Both the position numbers and the translations under genes were made by a program. 64,000 nt of DNA from Callaeas wilsoni (lineage: Eukaryota; Chordata; Aves; Passeriformes; Callaeidae). Under the pieces are notes generated by a model. It was not told where the DNA came from. It searched no databases and saw only the letters and a program-made list of their open reading frames with translations. Location of the stretch: assembly GCA_013398955.1 (NCBI GenBank), contig VWPU01010328.1:186001-250000 (forward strand), given 5' to 3'. Each line of letters begins with the position of its first letter. Within the stretch, counting starts at the first letter, position 1. Below, piece by piece: positions 51,971 through 64,000 of this stretch.

Positions 51971-52790
51971 TCCAGGCTTCCTCAGATCACAGGCGTTTGA
52001 ATGAGTAAATAGCTATTATTAGACTTCTCCTGCCTGCCCACGCACACACCTCAGCCTTAGGCCAGCATAAAACTACCCCCAAGAAAAACACCACTTTTAC
52101 CTAGTCCAAAGGGCTTTACCCAGTCCTGAGTTCTGCTACATCACTTGGAAACGTGTTCCCCTGTCAAAATTGCAACTAAAGGAGGAGTGCTTCCTCATGA
52201 CACCAGAGCAGGGACTCAGCTCCTTCTGCCTCACCATAAATCACATTTTCTGGGATTTCTTCCCCAGTCCTTTCACAAGCTGACTCCACTATCTTCTGTG
52301 ATCAGGAAAAGGACAAAATGGGCTGAGGCCCCCAGGTAAGCACTGACAAACCTTCTCAGCTTGCAGTGATACCAGAGCTCAGTGACATCATCTCTGGTGT
52401 GGTTCCACAAGTGGACCTGGGGCAGGTAAGGTGGCAGCAGCGGTGGCTGGGCAGATGAGTGAGACCCATGCAGAGCACCATAAGAGGCTGTGCTGGTGGC
52501 ACGAGCCCTGAGCTGAGGAAAGGGACCCTCAGTGCTCCATATCACTGAAGGATGAAGACTAATTTGTTCTTCATTGCAGGGGTGAGACCTTTGAGCCACA
52601 GGTGAGTTTCAGATAAGTTCCACACCATCACACAGTTTCACATCTAATGATTTCACTTTGGTGGTATCACAGCTTCCTGCCTGCCTGCCTTCTCCTAACC
52701 AGCTGAATTTCCATGTCCTTTCAAAGACTTGCTGCAATCCAGCCAAGATGACTGCATTTCAGTGCTGACTGGAGCCTTTGCGATGCAGTC

Positions 52791-52832
52791 TATAAAACAC
52801 TTTGGGAGCTTTCCAGAGGAAAGATGCTCAAG
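52791..52832 (+). repeat. Possible ancient SINE fragment
   Basis: The string 'tataaaacactttgggagct' followed by 'ccagaggaaagatgctcaag' parallels the piece at 23651-23690 in the order 'taaaRYRCTTTGG', short gap, 'aaagatgct'. The shared layout suggests the same ancient repeat family, but both pieces are short. Confidence 0.35.
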
Positions 52833-54496
52833 AAACATCACTCATAGCAGTCCACACACATTCACTGACTGTCCTATGTGACCCTTTCCTGTTCTTCTTT
52901 CTTCCCCATCCTCCCATCCCTACACAAGCATTTTCAGTACTGGAGGATGATGGTATCAGGCAGGGAAAGAGTGTCTCTCCAGAATGAGATTTGCCTCAAT
53001 TTCCATCAGCAACACAGAAGAAGGGAAAAAAATGTCCAAATTAAGCTGCTTGATTACTGAAATTAATCTTGTCACTTAGCATCCCTGTTCCACAGAATGG
53101 GGCCTTTGATTAGCCTCCTTGTTTCAGAATATTACAAGCAGACGTTTATTAAGCAGAAGGCAATTCCTCTGCAGGGGGAGAGGGGCAGCTGATTCCAAAA
53201 GGAAGGCTGCTCTCTGGATAAGAGATGCCCACAGCTTTGCCTGCATCCCTGGCAAGTGAGGGGATGCTGCTCTGACAACACAGCTAGGGCCCCCCAGGAT
53301 TCTCCAAGATCCTCTCCCCAACATATGACTAAGGACCATCCTGTTATGACTGCCATAGGCTTGATATTTATAAGGCTGACAGCTCTTGCAGCAAGTTATC
53401 GCTTGTTATTACCATCTTCCTGAGAGCCCTCAAAGGTTGTGAGGTGCTATGTCCCCCTGCCTGGCTCCCTCAGCGCGCTAAGGAAATGCAGAAGGATGGG
53501 GAGCATTCCCCAAGGCAACCAATGGAGCACTGGACCTGCACGTGGGACCTTCAACACCCACACTTCCCTCTCTGCTTTCTCTCCACCTCCACGCAGCATC
53601 GCCAACCACACAGCTGTGACTTTGCATGACCGTGCTGTCACAGGCAGCTTTGTGCTTTTCCACTCCACGGGGCACACGCTCAGAAGCCAGTGCCTCACTG
53701 CAGGCGTGGGCTGCTCTTGCTGACCTGGCGCAGTGTGCCGTACTTGCTGGGATGGCAGAAGGGAGAGCTCAGAGGGAGCAGTGGGGTGACCCACAGATGC
53801 TCCTGCAGCTCCCCAGGAATTTAAGATTGATACACCTTAATACAGGCTTCTAGGAGGTGACACCCAGGAGCTCCAAGGTTCAAAACTGGCACTGCTGGTA
53901 CAAAAGTGGGATGAGAAAGGGTAGAAGATTGCCTCTCGTGGCTTGTTCTGACTCTACCTCCACCAACCAAAAGGTTTTTGGACACTGTTACTGGCATAGG
54001 GACATAGCAGCATTCCAGGCAAATTACTGCAAATTTTAAGTAGGCTAAACTGATTGCTGGGTTTCAAGCTACACTGGTCAAAGTCAGGCAGCACTGAAGG
54101 GTTGTAAAATCAAAGATCAACCGTTATGCTATCTTCCCTTCCCTTTCTGTGCAAGGGACGTTTCTGGTATTGCAGACCTAATGATCCCAGTATCACTACT
54201 AAAATTGCTGTATTGCAGTCTCCATGTATTGAAGCATAGTGCCAGTGCTCCATGCTGCAGGAGAAACACAGATCCGAGGGAACAAGAGGGCGAGGCCTGT
54301 ATAACTTTTACGTAAAAATTTTTTTACAGGCTGTTGATCTGAAGAGTGGCAAAATTTGGCCATTACCTAACCACTTTCACCAGAGGGCCTCAAAATACTT
54401 TCCAAACATTAGCTAAATAACTTTCACAGTAGCCCAAATCCTGCAAGGACTTGCTTGCACTGACCGGTGAAGTCAAACTTGCCCAGCCTATGGCAA

Positions 54497-54598
54497 GGTA
54501 TCATTATCTTCTCTGTTCTACAGACGGGGAAACTGAGGCATGGGGAACCAAAGTGATTCAGAGAAGGTCATGAAGATAAGCCAAGAGTGGAAGAGGGC
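54497..54598 (+). mobile_element. Ancient MIR/CORE-SINE remnant
   Basis: The segment 'tattatcttctctgttctac'-like followed by ACAGACGGGGAAACTGAGGC and then a degraded 'aggtcatgaagataagccaa' parallels the MIR consensus order (ATTATCCCCATTTTACAGATGAGGAAACTGAGGC, then the AAGGTCACACAGC and AGTGGCAGAGC parts). Sequence from about 54390 may be the upstream part of the same element, interrupted by unrelated bases. It is an old amniote insertion next to the younger CR1 at 54656. Confidence 0.75.
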
Positions 54599-54655
54599 TT
54601 TTCTTGTTTTGGGTCTTCCTTAGCCATCCTGCAGCCCCACTCTTTGCAATACACT

Positions 54656-55375
54656 CAGAATCACAAAATCAATTAGGTTGGAAAAGACCTCTGAGATCAT
54701 CAAGTTCAACCTATGAAACACCACCATGTCAACCAGACCATGGCACTGAGTGCCACATGCAGTTTTTCCTTAAACACTTCCAGGGAAAGTGACTCCACCA
54801 CCTCCCTGGGCAGCCCATTCCAAAGCTGAACCACCCTTTCTGTGAAGAAATTCCTCCTAATGTCCAACCTAAACCTCCCTAGCACAACTTGAGACTATGT
54901 CTTCTCATCCTGTCACCAGATGCTTGGGAGAAGAGGCTGACCCCCAGCTGGCTACAGCCTCCTTTCAGGCAGCTGTAGAGAGTGATAAGGTCCCCTCGAG
55001 ACTCTTTTTCTCTAGGCTAAACAACCCCAATTCCCTCAGCCATGCTGCACAGGACTTACCCTCTCCCCCTTCACCAGCTTCATCGCCCTTCTCTGTCAAA
55101 AGTCATTCCTGAACTGAGGGGCCCAGAACTGGGCACAGCACTCGAGATGCAGCCTCACCACTACTGAGTACAGGGGAACTATCACTTCCCTTGTCCTGCT
55201 GGCCACACTATTCCTGATACAAGCCAGGATGCCATTGGCCTTCTTAGCCACCTGAGCACATGCTGGCTCATGTTCAACCTGCTGTTGACCAACACCCCCA
55301 GGTCCTCTTCTGCTGGGCTGCTTTCCAGCCCTCTTCTCCCAGACTGTAGTGCTGCCTAGGGCTTCCAAACTGCAT
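54656..55375 (-). mobile_element. CR1 LINE, about 720-bp 3' end, reversed
   Basis: This is the longest transposon in the window. The plus strand starts with 'cagaatcacaaaatcaatta' and 'ggaaaagacctctgagatca', the reversed CR1 tail, and continues through 'gggcagcccattccaaagct'. On the minus strand, 55368-55096 reads [20 protein letters not shown] and CAQFWAPQF, the conserved C-terminal region of CR1 ORF2. Frameshifts after that break the frame, so it is dead. It has the same orientation as GRIN2B. Confidence 0.95.
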
Positions 55376-58300
55376 TCAGCAGCCTACATATAACAGCAGA
55401 TCAAAGATTCTAGAGCTGGTCAAATTTACTTGAACCTCCAAAACTATTCTGAGGGGCCCAGATGGAGGTGGGGGGGATAAGTGTGTAACAAGCTCTAATT
55501 TTAGCTGATTTGTGCTTGCTCGTCCTTTCCTCCCCCAGGGCGGCGGGTAGGGCGTACAGACTGAATGAGAAACCGTGCTCTAATGAGGCATCTACAGGTT
55601 TGGTGGGGTTTTGTTTGTGGGTTTGCTGTTTCCTGGGTACCAAGGCTGTGTGAAGCATTGAAATTCCACCCTGAACAGCAGTGAGCAGCAGAACCTGGTT
55701 TCCATAGCACTGCCATGGAAACAGCACTCTGCGAATCTGTGCCTTCAGGCCCCTCTGCGGCTGAAGCATCTCACTGCTCCTCCCCAGCACCCACCTCCAC
55801 ACTACAAGCCCCCAGACCTCCTTGTGTGCCTCCGATGATTAAAGGGTGCGGTACACAGGAAAAGCAGGACCCCCTGTTTGGCCTCTTACTGAATCATAAT
55901 GTGTAAAAGCATCCTTTGAAGAAAAATACTAAAAGCATGCTTCTTTCCCCCTCTTCCATGCATAAAAGTAGAAAAAGCTACAGTTAAAATTCAAGTTGAA
56001 TTGCACAAGTAAAATTTAACCTGGTAATATATTAAGGTGCAAACACAGTAATCTCATGCAATGAGTTCTTTTATCTTCCTTTTGTCTGCCAAGAATACCA
56101 GCTTCCAAAAGTGAAGGATTTAATTAACTGTTAGAATGTAGAACAGGCTCCTCTTCATCTTCTCCTGTGGTTGGGGTTTTTTTTTTGCTTCCCATCCCAT
56201 GGTTCATACTAAAAAGTACTCATGGCAAGGGCTCCATAAAATGGAGGGATAAGACAAACAATGGATGCATGCAAGACACGTGTTATTTCCTCCCTGCATC
56301 CACTGAGTGCCTGAGGACGTGCACAGTACAATGCACGTCTTGCTGGTATTTGAGCATCTCAAAGAGATACAGCCTGTGAGTGTTAGAAGCCATCTCCACT
56401 GGCTGGAAGACCACAGGCCCAGCTAGCACCTTGATAAGTCAGTCCTTAACAGGCTTGGTAATCATGAAGAGTTTGAGTTGCAGTGCTTAGACCCTCTATC
56501 CCAGGAATGGGACAGTAAAACAGTCTAAATTTCAGAGAGGTACAACCAAAGAAGCAAGGGAGAGTCAGGAACAAACTGACAGGCAGCAAAATGCAAAAAC
56601 TTCTTCTTACTAACCTCCATCATGGGTCCTGAGGGAAGGATCATATCCGGAGCAAGAGAGTAATCTAGTCTCTCTGCTCTACCAACACCCTGATCTCTGG
56701 TACAGCTATGGAAAAGGGTATTGCGTTACCAGGATAGGCCAGAAAATTTTGTTCCAAGTGGGTTGGAAATCACCCACAACCAGTGATATAGAGATGCTTT
56801 ATATACTGTAAAAAATGGCAGTTGTCATCTGCCATGCATGGAGCAAAGTAAGCCCCCAGATGGGAAAAGGACCAGTTCTAACTGGCTTAGGTCGGAGACC
56901 ATCAAGGGCACAGACCCTCACATCTTCCTTTCCCAAGCAAGTATCAGAATAACAGGAATCAACAAATATCAACATAATACCAAATTTTGCATATTTATAA
57001 CCTGTCCACTGCCTACTCAAACAAGTACATTGAGTTACTCTCTGAGGGAACCTGTGCTATCATGTGAACCAGCTCTTCTCTGTGTGCACAGCAGTGTTGA
57101 GTCTATCAGTCACATCGTGACCAGGGTCACATCTCTCACCTGCTGTGGCTGTAACTCATCTGCAGCCTTGCTGAGCAAAATGACTGATTTGCTGCATTCC
57201 CATGCGGAATGTGGAGATCACCTGTCTTCCATCATAAGTGCCCACCTGACCTGACAGTCTCCTACAACAGAGTATTTTCCCGTGTCGCCAAGCCCACCCT
57301 TAGCTCTTCTTCTCTAGTATTTGTGTGAATAAAACCATTTCATGAAGAAAGGAAGCTTCTCAGACTGCAAACGCTTTGACATTTTTGGTTTGCCTTACTT
57401 GTCCCTTCATATAACTAACCACAAATCCCAAGTCACTTTGACCCCAGTTCTTGACTCCAGCTTTCTGTTGAACAAAAAGCCTGCAGGAGGTAAGTCCCAC
57501 CCTGTTGATGCCATGCTGTGATTTAAAAAAGCTTAATACAGATCAAACTATAACCCACATCCCTTTCACTCTGTTCTTTATTATTTTAATGAGGTTTTCA
57601 ACCCATCTGTTAAATCATGGATGAAGAAAACTAGCAGTTACATGTCAAAATCCATGCAAACTGCTTAAAATTCATGCCTACTAAGCTGGCCTATAGTCAG
57701 ATGTTACTAAGTAAGTCAGGTGTACTGTGTCTAGAAAAACAAATTTGGTATGCATGATCACCTACTTAGCTGGAGTGTCTTCTAATAAGGTTAACTCGAG
57801 GAAGTGAGAATAATAGCTTAGGACAAGTACATACTGAATTGTTTTATTTTTGTGTTGGTTGTTTTGCTTCTTTTCCCAGGCAGCAAGGGGACAGTTTTCC
57901 TTGTACCACTAACTCTTTCACTTGATGTGGCCTACATTTTACATTTTTGGTATGTGTGTGAAAAGCTTTGACAGCCTCTTCAATATCACCGCTCTTCTGA
58001 GTTTGGGATAAAACCTCTCTGGCCCCTCTCAAGTTCCTTTTAAATCCCTAAATTACCTTCACATAATCTTCAGTTTCTCATCTTGTATTCACTGGACATC
58101 TTGCACAGAAGTGCTCTCAAGACCTGGGCTGTTGGAACTAAATGAGGCACTGAAATATCTTACAAAGTTGTGGTACATTTTCCTTGTCTCTGGGGCAGTA
58201 TTGGCAACACTGTGATCTACCTGCATTAACAAATCTTCACAGTCTCTAATTTACACTACATTGGTACTGGTTCCTCACAAAGATCTGATAATGGCTTTAT

Positions 58301-61300
58301 GGAGTTTAAACGCAGCTCAAAATTTCCACTACCTAAATGTTCATGCCCACTGTATCACAATTCTTCCCCTCACAGTAGCAGGAACTGATCTATTTTTAAA
58401 CATTTATTTACTCTTTAAGATCATATGTGTCCAGCTTTACACACTTCACTTCACTACCTGATGATTTCCAGAGGAATAAAATCTTTTATTTACTCTCCAC
58501 TTACAACCAAAAGGGAATTTCCTAGGGTCATGAATCATGGGCTGACTTGGCTCCTACCACTCTATCCTATAGCTAGGCAGCTTCCCTTACCCCAGGAAAA
58601 TATCCTTAAATGGTTCCTTGAAGAGAAGGGTTAGCTGGTTTTGATCCTTACAATTACAGACCACTCCTTCTTGAGTTTGTTGAGCATTTAGCCATACTTT
58701 GAATTCAGCCACTTCCTTGCAAAAGACCAACGCATTCCCATACATCCTAAGCTTCCCTGCTTTATCACTTCCTTCCATTATTTTTATTTTCAAGGCTAAT
58801 GTCATTTTTTCTGGCATCAGACTAACGTACTACTGTGCAAGTTCACTTCAAGAAGTATCCCATTTGCTTTGATGCTGACAACAAAATCATCTGCTATTGC
58901 AAAACTGTTCTTTGCAGCTACAAAGAAATGCCCAGTTTTAATGATGATGAGGGCATCTTCATTACTATATTGGGACTGCCTTTGCAAAGAAAGCACAGCG
59001 CTGCAGTTCTTACACCCTTTTCTCAAATGTCGGCACTGTCTTGGTTATTGCTGTTTGCTGCAACATCAGTAGTTCTCTGTGTCATTTTTGGTGGACGCTG
59101 ACTTTGAAAAGGGAAGGTGGCCAAATAGCTTTTTGCAGATTTCTTCTTTTGCAGCATATCAGGTTCCTTACCAAACTGAGGCTTTCACTGGACTCAGTGG
59201 TTTCTCCCCTCAGGAAATTCAGAATACTTTTCCAAGGGTTACCATAGAAAATCTTGTGCTCATGTTCTCTCTCTGGTCACACTCACTGAGTTTTGTTGCC
59301 TCCCAGCATCATCCAGTCTTCCATCAGGGACTGGTTTAACATCTCAGAATTGCCAGATAGAGAGGACTTCATCCTTTCTACTTTCACAAGCCCTCTTGAG
59401 TTTTTTGTCTTCTTTTTTATTCTGGTTGAAAAACCACAGGATGAATTTACACTAATTCCAGGATCACTGCATTTATGCACTCCCATTCCGAATGAAACCT
59501 CACATGGACAAAAATCCTTGAGAAAAGCCCATGCTCCCAGCTACCCACATTTTGCTTGCAGATTTAGGGGCAGTTACCACGCAAGTGCTCCCTTGCATCA
59601 CCCGCACTTCCAAAGAGACTCAGCTATGGCAAGGCTTTTGTCCGCTCTGTTCTTCTACCAATATGTTTTCTTATCTCATTTTACTCCTGGTGCTATGTAT
59701 TTTCCAGTATTGACTCAGAGTCAAGGAGCCAGCTTCATCCAGCATCCACTCACAGGCTGCAACACAGGAGTAAGGGAAGCAAACCTGTAACACAACAGCT
59801 GGCTACAGCTGGGTCATGCCAAAGCATCCTGGAGAATGTGTCCTCTGTACAAGAGCTTGCTCAGGCAGCTCAGAAATTACTAGGCAAAAGCCTACTAAAA
59901 GGAAGCACACGTTGCAAGTCAGCATTACCCTTATTTGTGGGATTTGGCCATATACAGCCTGGTTTAGAATACATTTCTGGTGATGGACAAACCCTTCTTG
60001 GAACGATCTGGTGATCACTCCGTTATTCAAGGGCTTCTGGTCATGCAGAAACAAAAAGATGCTATTGGGGAGTGACTGGCCATCCTTATTACAAACTGGA
60101 GGCAGATTTAGTCACCCCCACACAGCTTCAGGATGGACTCCCTCTAACAGGCATGTGTGGCTCAGTTATTTTATCAGCCATGCTTCTCACAGAGTTTTCA
60201 CTTCTGCATCCCAATAATCCCTGGATATTATCCATAGCAGTGTATTTTGGACAGGCATTGCTTTGCAGGATGACCAAGAAGGTCTGCAAAGGTCACCCTG
60301 CTCACAAATTGCAGATTAGTCCAATTGCAGAAGGTAAATTATAAGCATCCTGGACAATCATCATACAGAGTCCGAGCAAGGCACCTCTCCTACCCACTGT
60401 GCTACCCACCAGGACTTGGAGAGAAGAACACAGACCTACATGGGAAAGGCTCTGACTCTTTCATAGGTGTGGTTTAGATATACTAGGCCCTGAACAGCAG
60501 CATGTTGTAGAAAAGTCACAAAGCTCTCTTTTTTATCTAAAGCCTCCTGGAGATATATTTGCAGGCACAAGTATGCAGACATGACATCTTGGACCCGCAC
60601 AAGCTCCCACTTAACGCAACAGAATAGGATGTTATGCAAGAAGTCAGCACTGAGCACCGAGCACAGCCCCTCTCCACATAACATGTGCACGTCCTCAGAA
60701 TGGAAACCTCTTGCTTCTCAGCCTGTCCTGCCCCCCCCTCCCATCTGCCTTCCCCAGATTTCTGGCAGCTTCGGCTCGATGTCCCCTCACTGTTCCTAGT
60801 AAACACAGCCTTTCCTCTCCTCAGTATTGCTGTTATAGGCTGTATCACCCTGCTCTTACAAGTCCTCACTGCCACAACTCCCTTCTCTCCCCCCACAAAC
60901 CCCTCAGGCCACCATTGCCTCTCAGAAGAAGGGATGTGTGGCCTCAGCAAGTGGGGGCAATGGAGACAGAGATGGCTCGGACAAGTCCCACACCACAGAG
61001 AGGACTCCCAGAGGAGAAAGAAGCACCAGAGGAATCATATATAAAAATTTCTTGCCTCTCTCCTCCATACTCTATGCTTTCTGTTGGGAGGTAGCTCTTC
61101 TCATTTGCCCCATCCCACCCTATACCCTGCACCTAAATATGTCTTCAGGATGGGGAAGCATCTGTGCAGTGGGTGGTGATGCGGGGGTGCAGCCAATAAG
61201 ACTGCAGCCTAAAAGGACTGAAAGAGAGATTTGATAGCGATAGGCCCTGCATGCTTTGGGCTTTTGCTGATATGAAAGGCACCAGAGCAGCTTGAGGGGC

Positions 61301-61329
61301 ATTCCAGAAGTGGATTTTGTCTGAAGGGG
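55376..61329. other. Intronic DNA with clustered small open frames
   Basis: Holds the double X-box-like site at 55698. From 57.8 to 59.8 kb open frames of 60-165 codons are unusually dense on both strands, the longest at 59293-59790 (plus). None resembles a family I can name. A decayed pseudogene or old transposon is possible; chance in a stop-poor stretch is as likely. Confidence 0.45.
55698..55722. promoter_or_regulatory. Near-palindromic double X-box-like site
   Basis: GTTTCCATAGCA and TGCCATGGAAAC face each other across a single C, giving a 25-bp dyad with one mismatch. Each half fits much of the RFX X-box (GTTTCCATGGCAAC). It lies in unique sequence about 320 bp beyond the CR1 at 54656-55375. 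Confidence 0.45.
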
Positions 61330-61445
61330 TGTATTGGGTCTGACTGAGATAGACATTTTTGCCTTAGCAGCCCTCACAGTGCTGTGCTTTGCATTGCTAG
61401 CTCGAAGGGTGTTGATAATTGTGCTGCGTATCTTGAGCTGGCAAG
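61330..61445 (+). mobile_element. 5' fragment of an avian ERVL-like LTR
   Basis: From TGTATTGGGTCTGACTGAG the sequence follows the first part of the LTR at 13125, including the identical run 'cagccctcacagtgctgtgc' and then 'tttgcatt' and 'gttgataa'. Similarity fades after about 61425-61445, and no 3' half, polyadenylation signal or terminal duplication is seen. It is either a truncated copy or a diverged subfamily. Confidence 0.75.
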
Positions 61446-64000
61446 AACACAGAATTGCTGCTCTGTTTGGAGTCAGAGAGCAGAAAGTTCTCCCATTAAC
61501 ATGTATGAAAAATCAAATATTTGAGAAAACTTACAGAAGATAAATACTTGAAAAACTCCAGTTCGGGAGATGGCATTTTTTAGCTTGTCATCTACTCAGC
61601 TGGCAGGCGAGGGATCTGGAAGAGCTGCACAGACTCTCTGCAGACCAACCAACCTGCCTCATTTCCATCCACAGCTCTGACAGGCCTGACACATTCACAG
61701 TGGATTTTTCATACTGTAGAATCAACAATTTCCAGCAGAAAATTGTTCCACAGGAAAACTTTCCAGGTAGTTCTACTACACATTTAGGAAAGTTTCTTAT
61801 ATACCAGTACGTTGGGCATATATTGATATGCTATTCACATTGTGTAATCTCCAGATACTTTAAGTGCTTGTCTCTAAAGAAAAGGTAGAATATGCCCCTT
61901 AAAATGCCAATCACAGTTAAAATGGCAAATGATCACCACAAGCTTTGGCAAGAGAAACTCATAGGTAGACTCTAATTTTCATTCTTGTTCTGATCACACG
62001 GCTGACTGCAAAGCAGCTTCTGCCGTGCTTGTGAAGAGCCTCACTGGAGTCCACAAGGATCTGCTGACAAGCTCTAGACACAGGCATTATATGAGCACAC
62101 AGAACCCAAGTGTGCCATCCCTGTATGTTTTCTGTCACACAGAAGGGGGTGGATATTGCACGTGCATACTGGATTGCAGTCTTTACTTCGTCTTTTTTTG
62201 AAAGCTCTGCTCAACCTCATGAGCACTCTCCTGTGGGACTCCATGGCTGGAAAAATTAAAAATTTGTTTCCTTCAAATGCTACATTTCTCCTTTTCCTAG
62301 AGGCAGCTACAATTCTTTCTCTGTGATCTGAAATTGCAGCAATAATTATATTTCCTACTTTGTTCACTGTAGTTGACCGTTTTGGCAGTCATCCTGTAGC
62401 AGTAATCCACACATAAAGAGTCATCTTGCATTTTTCAATCCAATTTAAAGAGAATTGTTTCTCAAGGAAAGCAAGAGGGTGAAAATGTTCCCCTCTGGCA
62501 AAAACTTCAAGTACTTCGGTATTACATGCGAGAATTTTACCTACCTGTCTTATTCGCTGTTGCATTTTACAAGCACTAATTTAAATTCTTTGCACTTCTA
62601 GGAAGGCCTGAGACTTTCTTCGTGTGGTTTTTTGCTTAGTCTTCCCTTACTTCTCCCAGACACTCAGAGAACTTCAGTTCCCTCCTTCCAGATGATGCTC
62701 AGAGCACCAAGTGCTCTTGTTTTGTTCTTATTTTCTTCTGGGGCTATTTGTTCATTCTAGAATAGGGGAAAGGACGCCATAGAAATTAAGGCAGGGGTGC
62801 ATTAGGAGGCAAGGGAATAATTATTCATTCTTGCCATCAGCTCATTCTTTTGGTTTGATTTACACTAGTTGCCCCAAAGTTTTCCTTCTAATTTTTCACT
62901 GAAATACCCAGAAGCCTTTAATAATGGCATTTACATGTATAATGCAGCATTATTAATGTTAAGCAAAGCCTTTGAAATCTTCTCCATTCTGCAAGCCCCA
63001 CACCATTTCAGAACAAATTATTTTCACAGTAACCTCTGCCAGACACACACACCCACACACATACCCCCCACTGCTATTTTATAAATTTCAGATACTTTTT
63101 CCTTTTTCCTACTCATTTTCAATCCTAATATTCTATAACATATAAGAGAAGCACAAGAGTGAAGGTGCTGTGACCAGAAACAGTAGGGGCAGGGCAGACA
63201 AAGCAAGGTGACTAGAGATTCAACCTTTAAATCCAGCAGGATTTACCAGAGAGGACAAGCACCTGAAATAATAGAATAGCATTACAAGAAAAAAAAGTTT
63301 CAGGATATCTTAGAACAACTAGAAGAAGAGAATACTGAAAGTTTAGGAAGTAGAATTGTTTTTTGGGAAGCAGGATGCTTCCCAGCACATCTTATGTTTT
63401 CAGCCAGCTTACACCACCAAAACCTGCATGTGCTCTGAGGAAGCTTTAGATACATTTGTTGAAATTACAGGAACTCTTAGGAGCTTTGTTCTGGGTTTTT
63501 TTAATTTTTGTTTTAATGGGCTTTTCCATCTCCCAAGCACACAGTGATTCAAGCATCAGTTGTTTCTACAAGACCTCTGATGCATCCATCCCTGTGACCC
63601 AGCTGCTGCTCTGCTCAGCAAGCCAAACTCACTCCACACCATGTCCCACACTTTGCTCTCTGCTACTGGGGCCTGTTTGAGCACCCCGTGCAGCTGGGCA
63701 GGCGGGCTGATGGAAACCCCGGGGCACTCCCACACAGTTACTCAGCATGCTGCAGCTCCCCAGGGATACAGTAACTGCTCCTGGGCACTAAAAACCCACC
63801 TGCTCCACATCACAGCCCAAAACCTTGCTGTGTGCTTCCCAGAGGAACGAAGGAAAGGGACAAAAACCTAATAGATCAATGCCAATGTGAACTGAAATCA
63901 GGGGGGGAAAAAAGATTCACAAAGAGGTTTTGTACCATACAAGGAATCCTAGAAATTTTCTGTATCTTACACTCATGTACCATCTCTGGGCCATCTTAAT
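61446..64000. other. Intronic DNA, unique
   Basis: AT-rich sequence with a short CA-rich run at about 63040-63070. No gene or transposon recognised. Confidence 0.55.

Larger units (their letters stand above)
42261..54496. other. Intronic DNA with CpG-rich patches
   Basis: Holds two of the three CpG-rich patches, the GT-rich and purine-rich tracts and the possible ancient SINE at 52791. Between them I see AT-rich unique sequence and no exon. Confidence 0.55.
33591..64000 (-). other. GRIN2B: GRIN2B intron upstream of the exon (partial)
   Basis: The preceding coding exon should carry the start codon, signal peptide and codons 1-137 in about 411 bp. No open frame of that kind is present on the minus strand, so the intron extends past the window end, at least 30.4 kb. 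It contains three CpG-rich patches and several X-box-like motifs, which might reflect enhancers or an internal promoter. No alternative first exon can be shown from sequence alone. Confidence 0.8.

Noticed and set aside
59293..59790. 165-codon plus-strand open frame as a gene
   Set aside because: No family recognised and no promoter or splice evidence; kept only as part of a low-confidence open-frame cluster.

Overview
The window looks like a bird genome, most likely a songbird (passerine). It has one vertebrate exon with canonical splice sites, CR1 LINE copies as the dominant repeat, solo LTRs of avian endogenous retroviruses, and a SINE made of a tRNA-Ile head joined to a CR1 tail. That SINE architecture is known as TguSINE1 in passerines. 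Nothing looks prokaryotic: open frames are short and random apart from the exon.

The only protein-coding piece I can support is one exon of GRIN2B (NMDA receptor subunit GluN2B), minus strand, 32992-33590. It encodes residues 138-337 of the extracellular amino-terminal domain. I found neither the preceding exon (codons 1-137) nor the following one. The window is therefore read as about 33 kb of the downstream intron (1-32991), the exon, and about 30.4 kb of the upstream intron (33591-64000), both running off the window.

Downstream intron: CR1 pieces at 4031-4692, 6815-6893, 12274-12563, 14582-14850, 17078-17330 and 22041-22464; the tRNA-Ile/CR1 SINE at 26258-26408; and two solo LTRs (11649-12110 and 13125-13679), each with an exact 5-bp target duplication. 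The LTRs and two of the CR1 copies make 11.6-14.9 kb the densest transposon cluster.

Upstream intron: three CpG-rich patches (about 42.0, 47.6 and 51.8 kb), the first carrying a GCACG/GCCCG pentanucleotide microsatellite. It also holds a CR1 at 54656-55375, a MIR-type core at 54497-54598, an LTR 5' fragment at 61330-61445, and GT-rich and purine-rich tracts. RFX X-box-like motifs recur in both introns, including an exact GTTTCCATGGCAAC at 47593 and a near-palindromic double site at 55698-55722. These are the best candidates for regulatory DNA. The remainder is ordinary intronic sequence in which I see no further genes.
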